From the IMG/VR virus record IMGVR_UViG_3300020201_000037, positions 1 to 44,793 of that record: a stretch of 44,793 nucleotides of DNA; one strand, 5' to 3'. The position numbers and the translations under genes are program-made. Shown here piece by piece: positions 40,212 through 44,793 of this stretch. Source of the stretch: a virus. Numbering within the stretch: the stretch's first letter is position 1; the number at the start of each line of letters is the position of its first letter. The notes below the pieces were generated by a model that saw only the letters and a list, made by a program, of their open reading frames with translations, made no database searches and had not been told where the DNA came from.

Positions 40212-40841
40212 AAAAGGAGTATCTATAATAATCTCTTTACGTAAGCCAGTAGGCAATACAGTAATATTATTATTGTAGTAATACAAGTAATCTAAGTTTG
40301 CAATCTCGCCAATGGACTCTGGCAATGCCGTAAGATGGTTGAAGCTACAATTCAACTCTACCAAGTTTACAAGCTGTCCTATCGACTCTGGTAATACCGT
40401 AAGTCGATTGCGGTCGCAATACAACAATTCCAAGTTGGCAAGTTGCCCAATCGACTCTGGCAATGATGTGAGCTGGTTTTTGTGGCAATCTAAGTATTCC
40501 AAGTTTACCAGCAATCCTATAGACTCTGGTAATACTTTAATATCGTTATAGTAGCAATCTAATCTCTCTAAGTTAGTAAGTAAGCCTATCGACTCTGGTA
40601 ATGCAACTAGGTTTTTTAAACTTAAATTTAAAACTTTTAAGTTAGTCAACCATACTACAGATTCAATACTTATATTATAATATAACAACTTCAATAGTTC
40701 GCCCCATACTTCTTTTAGCAAAACCTCGAAACTAAGTCTTTGTCCTTTAGATAGTTGTTGTGCAAGTTCCAGATTAGACTGCTCTCCTGTTTCGATTAAG
40801 GCAATAATCTGTTTGCGCATTTCTAGTTTCTCTGGTGTCAT
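40209..40841 (-). CDS. Leucine-rich-repeat protein, phage paralogue 3
   Basis: 210 residues. N-terminal region MTPEKLEMRKQIIALIETGE is nearly the same as in paralogue 2, then WGELLKL and about 7 repeats of 23 residues (for example LTSLPESIGQLANLELLYCD). These are the most regular repeats of the four proteins. Protein-binding solenoid, cytoplasmic. Lies between the 40862 gene and a PPRIAWC gene in one row. Confidence 0.82.
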   Translation of the reverse strand: MTPEKLEMRKQIIALIETGEQSNLELAQQLSKGQRLSFEVLLKEVWGELLKLLYYNISIESVVWLTNLKVLNLSLKNLVALPESIGLLTNLERLDCYYNDIKVLPESIGLLVNLEYLDCHKNQLTSLPESIGQLANLELLYCDRNRLTVLPESIGQLVNLVELNCSFNHLTALPESIGEIANLDYLYYYNNNITVLPTGLRKEIIIDTPF

Positions 40842-40861
40842 TGTGCTTCTGTTTTTAGTTC

Positions 40862-41653
40862 TTAAAGTGATTCTTGCTGTTGTATTTTATTTTTCACCAG
40901 TGCCCAGTTCAACCTTTTTGGCTCGACTGAATTTTTTAAAACTAGAAAGTTTATACTCGAATTTTTGCGTGTCGTGTCAACGGTGAAACTAATAATTTCA
41001 CCGCCTTCACCGATGGCCTGAAATTCAACTCTGGCGCCTGGCGCAATAAATATATTGTCATTCAAGACGCGTCTTTTTTGAGATACTACGCAAATTGTTA
41101 GCTCTTGTGCTCTGTACTCAAATTTAACCCCAATTTGGATGTCTTTTTTGGGGTCTAAGACAGACAAATGTTTTGGCGCTTTTTGGGATATTTGCTCGAC
41201 TTTGCGCTCTGGAGTGCTTGCGATGAATCGAGAGCCGTGCGCGTATAGTATTGCATCTATATCTTCATAAATTTGCAATATATGTAAGGCTTCTGGGGCC
41301 TGAATGACGAGCTGCTTAATAGAAAACTTTAAGACTATATAGCCGAAAAACTCAAAACAATTTTTGAGCAATTGAATGTTTTGGCTTGTCTCAAAGTTTA
41401 TAGTAATAACCTCGAAATTTTGATATTTTTCAACGGTGAAAACTTCATCACTTTCACCGTTCACCGATTTTTCCTTGCTGTAGTATTTCCCGTCCTCTTC
41501 AAAAATGAGGCCATTTTCATATAGCTCAAAAATGTATTTCTCTATATTTTTGAGTTTCAACGGTGGCATTATACTGTCGAATATTTCGACTGTAGTCTTG
41601 CGCGATTCGCCGACTGCCTTCAGTATTCTTTCGTGTCTTGGGTAGAGTTTCAT
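40862..41653 (-). CDS. Winged-helix protein with a Csx-like central segment
   Basis: 263 residues. The N-terminus (HERILKAVGESRKTTVEIFDSI) looks like a winged helix. The middle (about 80-165) contains QAPEALHILQIYEDIDAILY and RFIASTPERKVE, resembling the pattern in the 3080 protein (APQAVHLMG, CIASTSERMV). The C-terminal third is beta-rich. It is coupled by ATGA to a 32-residue membrane ORF. If the similarity is real it may be a sensor-regulator; function otherwise unknown. Confidence 0.5.
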   Translation of the reverse strand: MKLYPRHERILKAVGESRKTTVEIFDSIMPPLKLKNIEKYIFELYENGLIFEEDGKYYSKEKSVNGESDEVFTVEKYQNFEVITINFETSQNIQLLKNCFEFFGYIVLKFSIKQLVIQAPEALHILQIYEDIDAILYAHGSRFIASTPERKVEQISQKAPKHLSVLDPKKDIQIGVKFEYRAQELTICVVSQKRRVLNDNIFIAPGARVEFQAIGEGGEIISFTVDTTRKNSSINFLVLKNSVEPKRLNWALVKNKIQQQESL

Positions 41654-41748
41654 TTGTATTTGTATTTATTTTTTTGAATAATAAAATGCTTCGGGCGCAG
41701 CAAAGTGCCCAAAACCATTGCTGCAATAATAATTATCAAGACAATCAT
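41650..41748 (-). CDS. Tiny membrane protein (32 aa)
   Basis: 32 codons, starting MIVLIIIIAAMVLGTLL and ending in a basic tail (QKNKYKYK): a single transmembrane helix with a cytoplasmic-type Lys tail. The start overlaps the stop of the 55-residue ORF by ATGA and its own stop overlaps the ATG of the next gene by ATGA. Such tight coupling at both ends supports a real gene. Confidence 0.55.
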   Translation of the reverse strand: MIVLIIIIAAMVLGTLLRPKHFIIQKNKYKYK

Positions 41749-41912
41749 ATTGCGCTGTTTTGAAAATCATCGACTGGCTCGTTCGGCGGCGGCATTTCCT
41801 CTTCGCACTGCGCCTGTGTGCGAGATTTTGGTAGCTGCTGCAATGTCCAGCTGTGTAAAAATTGACTATGTAACACACTGTTGCGCTGCCAAAACCGACG
41901 CGCTGTGCGCAT
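41745..41912 (-). CDS. Small hypothetical protein (55 aa)
   Basis: 55 codons; basic N-terminus (MRTARRFWQRN) and acidic C-terminus (CEEEMPPPNEPVDDF). In the same frame, 8 codons upstream, a well-placed leader and ATG (41936) give only MIKR before a stop, so either re-initiation occurs or an ancestral start was lost. Coupled to the 32-residue ORF. Confidence 0.45.
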   Translation of the reverse strand: MRTARRFWQRNSVLHSQFLHSWTLQQLPKSRTQAQCEEEMPPPNEPVDDFQNSAI

Positions 41913-41953
41913 TATTTTTTATTACCTTTTTATCATGGTGTTTTTTGTTTTGC

Positions 41954-42000
41954 GATGAAATGAATGAGCCTTTTATGGACGTGCTTAGGTCAGGATATTA
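41954..42000 (-). repeat. 47-bp repeat at the LRR stop codon, copy 2
   Basis: Second copy of the element at 40165-40211 (41 of 47 identical), again spanning an LRR stop codon and the following leader. Confidence 0.7.
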
Positions 42001-42396
42001 GAAGTGATTGCCTCTTGTATATACACAAACCTTTTTACTAAACCCTTTAGGATTTACGGAAAGACGGTTGTCGCCGCAATCTAAGTACACTAAGTTAGTA
42101 AGGTTGCCGAGGCTTTCTGGCAATGCTGTCAGCTTGTTGCAGCTACAATCCAATTCCACTAAGTTTACCAGTAAGCAAATGCTATCTGGTAATGCAGTGA
42201 GCTTGTTCCAAGAGCAATCTAAGTATTCCAAGTTTACCAGCAATCCTATAGACTCTGGCAATACAGAAATCTGGTTGTAGCTTAAATCTAGTTGCTTCAT
42301 CGCCAAAGCAGTTTCTATGCCATAAGTAGCTTTAGGCAAGCCCAAAAACGTGAGCAACTCAGCCCATTCTAATGTAATTTTTTCCGTGTTTTCCAT
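41998..42396 (-). CDS. Leucine-rich-repeat protein, phage paralogue 4 (short)
   Basis: 132 residues. It lacks the LIETGE head of the other three and begins with MENTEKITLEWAELLTFLG, then four repeats (for example SVLPESIGLLVNLEYLDCS). The repeats are closest to paralogue 3. It lies 18 bases after the 42415 gene and after the leader AAAAACTACAATT. Confidence 0.8.
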   Translation of the reverse strand: MENTEKITLEWAELLTFLGLPKATYGIETALAMKQLDLSYNQISVLPESIGLLVNLEYLDCSWNKLTALPDSICLLVNLVELDCSCNKLTALPESLGNLTNLVYLDCGDNRLSVNPKGFSKKVCVYTRGNHF

Positions 42397-42414
42397 AATT
42401 GTAGTTTTTTTTGG

Positions 42415-43389
42415 TTAAAATCTAATAATTCTATCGCAGTCTACACCGCCAACTTTTAGCGTACTGCATCCGCAGTCGCTATTTTTCTTAAAAACAGTTG
42501 CCCAAAATAAATTTGGGTATGCGAGCGTTTCTTTACCCTCAAACGTGCATCCACTCCCGACCATCAAAACTTTTTGCCCAGCTGCTAAGGCTGCTTCGAT
42601 GCGCTCCATGTCGGTGTTGAGCTTGGTGCTCAAAAACGTTTCATAGCCGTTTTCGCAAGCAGCAGCAAACACGCTACTGCAAATGTCGCCATGTTTGTAA
42701 TTTGGGTCAGCGTCCACGACAATCAGCGGTTTAACGACGCGGTCGATGTACGCTTTTGCGCGCGACATCGGTATTGGGTTAGTGGGATTAACCCAAATAT
42801 TTGGAAGAAATTTTGCGTAGTTTTCCTCCTGTACGCTAATTTTTTTTCTGAAAACTACGGACAAACTCTCGAAAACTTCGAGAGCTTTTTGGTAGTATGA
42901 ATCGATTCTTACGCCAAAATCGGCACTTGGGCGGTCGCCTTTGCCGCTTTCGCTTGCTGCTTTCATCGCACCTGCCTGCAATTCTGATTCAAGCTTTTTG
43001 ATGCGCTTTGCTACCAACTTTCCAAGCCCCAAATCCTTACTTGCGACTTGGAGCTTTTTTGCGATGTAGGTTGCGGCGGACTGGAATAGCCGCCTATTTT
43101 TTTTGTACGCGTATTCGAGCGCGCTACAGTTTAGCTCGTAGGCTTTTCCCTCGAACCTGTAAAAAATGTACCCTTTTTTTATTGTCCTGTCGCCCTCTGG
43201 GTTGGCTTGCTCGAACATCACAAGCGCGATGAGCTTGTTGCAAATGTTTGCAACAGGCTTCGGCAAGTCCGCGTTGGACGTATTCCCAAGCGAATCTTTA
43301 ACGTATCTGTCGTTGAGCTCGCTTGGGTTTTCGCGCATGTTTCTAAGCGCATCGAGGGCGAAGCCGATGCGCTGTAAATCAAGATTCAT
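42415..43389 (-). CDS. MoxR-partner protein, possible degenerate VWA domain
   Basis: 324 residues. Residues 1-170 are helical and basic. The last third is alpha/beta: KPLIVVDADPNYKHGD, then ERIEAALAAGQKVLMVGSG, the place and rhythm of a VWA (CoxE-like) domain, but the DxSxS metal motif is absent. MoxR ATPases are usually encoded next to VWA proteins, and here the genes overlap by 11 bases. The domain call is therefore mostly contextual. Confidence 0.45.
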   Translation of the reverse strand: MNLDLQRIGFALDALRNMRENPSELNDRYVKDSLGNTSNADLPKPVANICNKLIALVMFEQANPEGDRTIKKGYIFYRFEGKAYELNCSALEYAYKKNRRLFQSAATYIAKKLQVASKDLGLGKLVAKRIKKLESELQAGAMKAASESGKGDRPSADFGVRIDSYYQKALEVFESLSVVFRKKISVQEENYAKFLPNIWVNPTNPIPMSRAKAYIDRVVKPLIVVDADPNYKHGDICSSVFAAACENGYETFLSTKLNTDMERIEAALAAGQKVLMVGSGCTFEGKETLAYPNLFWATVFKKNSDCGCSTLKVGGVDCDRIIRF

Positions 43390-44185
43390 TGCTGTGCAAT
43401 TTTCCAGCGATGTATTTTAGCCCTTTAGTTTCAAGGATTTTATGGTCCGCCTGGTACGGACTGAATAGTGTTGGGAGCACGTCGGCGAAGTCGGCTTGCG
43501 ACATCGTGCTGCCCATCAACAGGATTCTTACAATTTCGTTTTGCACGAGACTTTTTCGGGGCTTCTGGCTGCGATACCAGTACATGATATGCACGCCAAA
43601 CTTAATTGTTTCGCTTGCGATTTGAGCGTCGCCAAGCATTTTTTTAATAATTTCGAGCATTTGCGTTTCGGTCGGGAAGGGCATAACGCGCTTTACCCAG
43701 CGGCGCCCAAGAGCGTCGTCAAATTCACGTCTGCCGTTTGACGTAATTATGACGACCAAATTTTCGCGCACGCCAAAAACGTCTCCCAACATCGGGTCGA
43801 ATATACGACATGACTGCAAGTAATCCAATAGCAGCGTATCGCACTCGACGCCTGCTTTGTCAAATTCATCCAAAACCAAGACGACGCGCCCTGTTTGGCT
43901 TTTGCGCAAAGCCTGCACAAGGTAACCCTCGCGCACGGCATCCAAGCCTGATGAAGTGCCGCGACTTGACACCGCGTCCACAAGGACTCTCGGGTCGAAA
44001 TCATACAGCAGCGTCCTATCGCTCGTTGCGGTGTGGCACTGCGCAAAGAGTATTTCGGCATTCCAGTATTTCGCGAAGGCGTTCGCGAAGTGGGTTTTGC
44101 CCACTCCTGCTTCGCCCTCCAAGCACATAGCAGCCACCGAAGTGTCTGCCAGTGCCATGTTTTTTAATAAGGTTTCGTATGACAT
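43379..44185 (-). CDS. MoxR/CobS-like AAA+ ATPase
   Basis: 268 residues. Walker A GEAGVGKTH (24-32), Walker B VVLVLDEFDKA (101-111), sensor 1 IITSNGRREFDDALGRRW with an Arg-finger-like RRW, and a helical lid. This is a MoxR/CobS-type chaperone ATPase, which remodels a VWA partner. The partner is probably the overlapping downstream gene. Upstream it overlaps the 44164 gene by 22 bases. Confidence 0.85.
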   Translation of the reverse strand: MSYETLLKNMALADTSVAAMCLEGEAGVGKTHFANAFAKYWNAEILFAQCHTATSDRTLLYDFDPRVLVDAVSSRGTSSGLDAVREGYLVQALRKSQTGRVVLVLDEFDKAGVECDTLLLDYLQSCRIFDPMLGDVFGVRENLVVIITSNGRREFDDALGRRWVKRVMPFPTETQMLEIIKKMLGDAQIASETIKFGVHIMYWYRSQKPRKSLVQNEIVRILLMGSTMSQADFADVLPTLFSPYQADHKILETKGLKYIAGKLHSNES

Positions 44186-44541
44186 AGAAAAGAAAAGGAG
44201 AATTTAAAATCTGTGCGATGTCCATTATCGGAATCGCCAAGCGTGGTTTCGATGAACCCCAAAAAGCGAGCAATTTCTCCACCCTCGTGCATACCATCCT
44301 GCTCCGAAAATCTTACTGCGGCGATGTAGAGGTGCTCGACGTGATAGCGCGCCTTGAAGAAATCTTTTAGGGGGTTTAACCATTCTTCATCCCTGTTTTC
44401 TAATACTGCAAGGCACTTGCCTGTATTACATTTGATAACCAAACATTTAAAGTGGAAGCAGAAACCCGCGAATTTTGCGCGTAATTCCGCAGGTGTTCTT
44501 ATAGCGAGCTGTAAGGCAGCTATTTTTAGTAAATCTTGCAT
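44164..44541 (-). CDS. Hypothetical protein at the start of the MoxR row
   Basis: 125 residues from the ATG at 44541; a longer in-frame start at 44586 lies in the leader and is not present in the other copy. MQDLLKIAALQLAIR, then FHFKCLVIKCNTGKCL and an aromatic segment (HVEHLYIAAVRFSEQDG). Its 5' part is the copy of 1-260. It overlaps the ATPase, so it is probably part of the same unit. Not recognised. Confidence 0.65.
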   Translation of the reverse strand: MQDLLKIAALQLAIRTPAELRAKFAGFCFHFKCLVIKCNTGKCLAVLENRDEEWLNPLKDFFKARYHVEHLYIAAVRFSEQDGMHEGGEIARFLGFIETTLGDSDNGHRTDFKFSFSFLCHTKPY

Positions 44542-44793
44542 TTTTTTTCTGTTTTCTAAGGTTGTGAAAATGTATAAAAAGAGCACGCGCGGCAGAGTTA
44601 ATGTTATTTTATGCAGAACTTTCGGTCAGCATAATTTTAAATTAAGTCGAGCGGTGCGCGCTCTTTCCGTCAAAATTTAGTTTTAGTTTCGCCTGCTTTT
44701 TAGACCATTTTTTCTCGTGCAAAATATCCCTATTTTGCTAAAGCTATATGGAGAACAACTCCTACCATTCCAGATTTGGGTGGCGTGCTACAT
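44282..44793. repeat. Right copy of diverged terminal direct repeat
   Basis: Counterpart of 1-512. The non-coding part (about 44680-44793) is identical to the left copy, while the coding part carries many substitutions. Confidence 0.85.

Noticed and set aside
41666-41878. 70-residue minus-strand protein in this gap
   Set aside because: Overlapped by the two coupled small ORFs in another frame, which have better composition and ATGA junctions.
40209-42396. CRISPR-like array from regularly spaced repeats
   Set aside because: The ~69-base periodicity is the DNA image of 23-residue leucine-rich repeats in an open reading frame, with no identical direct repeats and spacers.
1-44793. Integrase, excisionase or CI-like repressor
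   Set aside because: No tyrosine or serine recombinase motifs and no clear repressor were found in any frame, so lysogeny is not supported by this window.

Overview
The window looks like an essentially complete genome of a tailed, siphovirus-like phage of a Bacteroidetes host. It has large and small terminase, portal, minor head protein, scaffold, capsid, tail chaperones with a frameshift, a tape measure protein and several tail proteins, but no sheath and no recognisable integrase or repressor. The host assignment rests on promoters of the Bacteroidetes form (TTTG or CTTG, about 20 bases, then TAnnTTTG), on A-rich start-codon leaders with no Shine-Dalgarno, and on protein families typical of Bacteroidetes phages. 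The first and last 512 bases are diverged copies of one locus. This is what a circular or terminally redundant contig of about 44.28 kb would give if its two ends came from different strain variants.

Layout. 1-5.0 kb (minus): accessory genes, with a leucine-rich-repeat (LRR) protein, a zinc-ribbon protein, a C5 cytosine methyltransferase, small paralogous proteins and a CRISPR-associated-like Rossmann protein. 5.1-6.95 kb (plus): RecT annealing protein and a YqaJ/RecE-like exonuclease. 6.98-28.6 kb (minus): the virion operon, read from a late promoter near 28.63 kb. It runs tail chaperone pair, tape measure, spanin-like pair, tail tip, portal, minor head, scaffold, capsid (with its own promoter), head-tail connectors and fibre. 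28.8-30.55 kb (plus): a divergent accessory cassette of pentapeptide-repeat, 'PPRIAWC' and LRR proteins. 30.6-37.4 kb (minus): terminase, ParB-methyltransferase fusion, amidase, papain-like protease, membrane proteins, a NUMOD-like protein and a RuvC-like resolvase. 37.5-44.5 kb (minus): replication initiator with an internal iteron origin, a second LRR/PPRIAWC region, and a MoxR-type ATPase operon.

The most unusual content is a dispersed set of paralogues: four LRR proteins and five small proteins ending in a PPRIAWC-like signature, usually side by side. Three accessory units are read from copies of one promoter with an upstream palindrome, and several have a short leader hairpin just before the start codon. 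Other notable items are lambda-like iterons inside the replication gene, an unannotated -1 frameshift extension before the tape measure, a DnaJ-like zinc motif inside the portal, an Ig-like domain at the end of the capsid protein, tiny coupled ORFs near 41.7 kb, and structured intergenic RNAs. All functions are read from sequence patterns; no database search was run.
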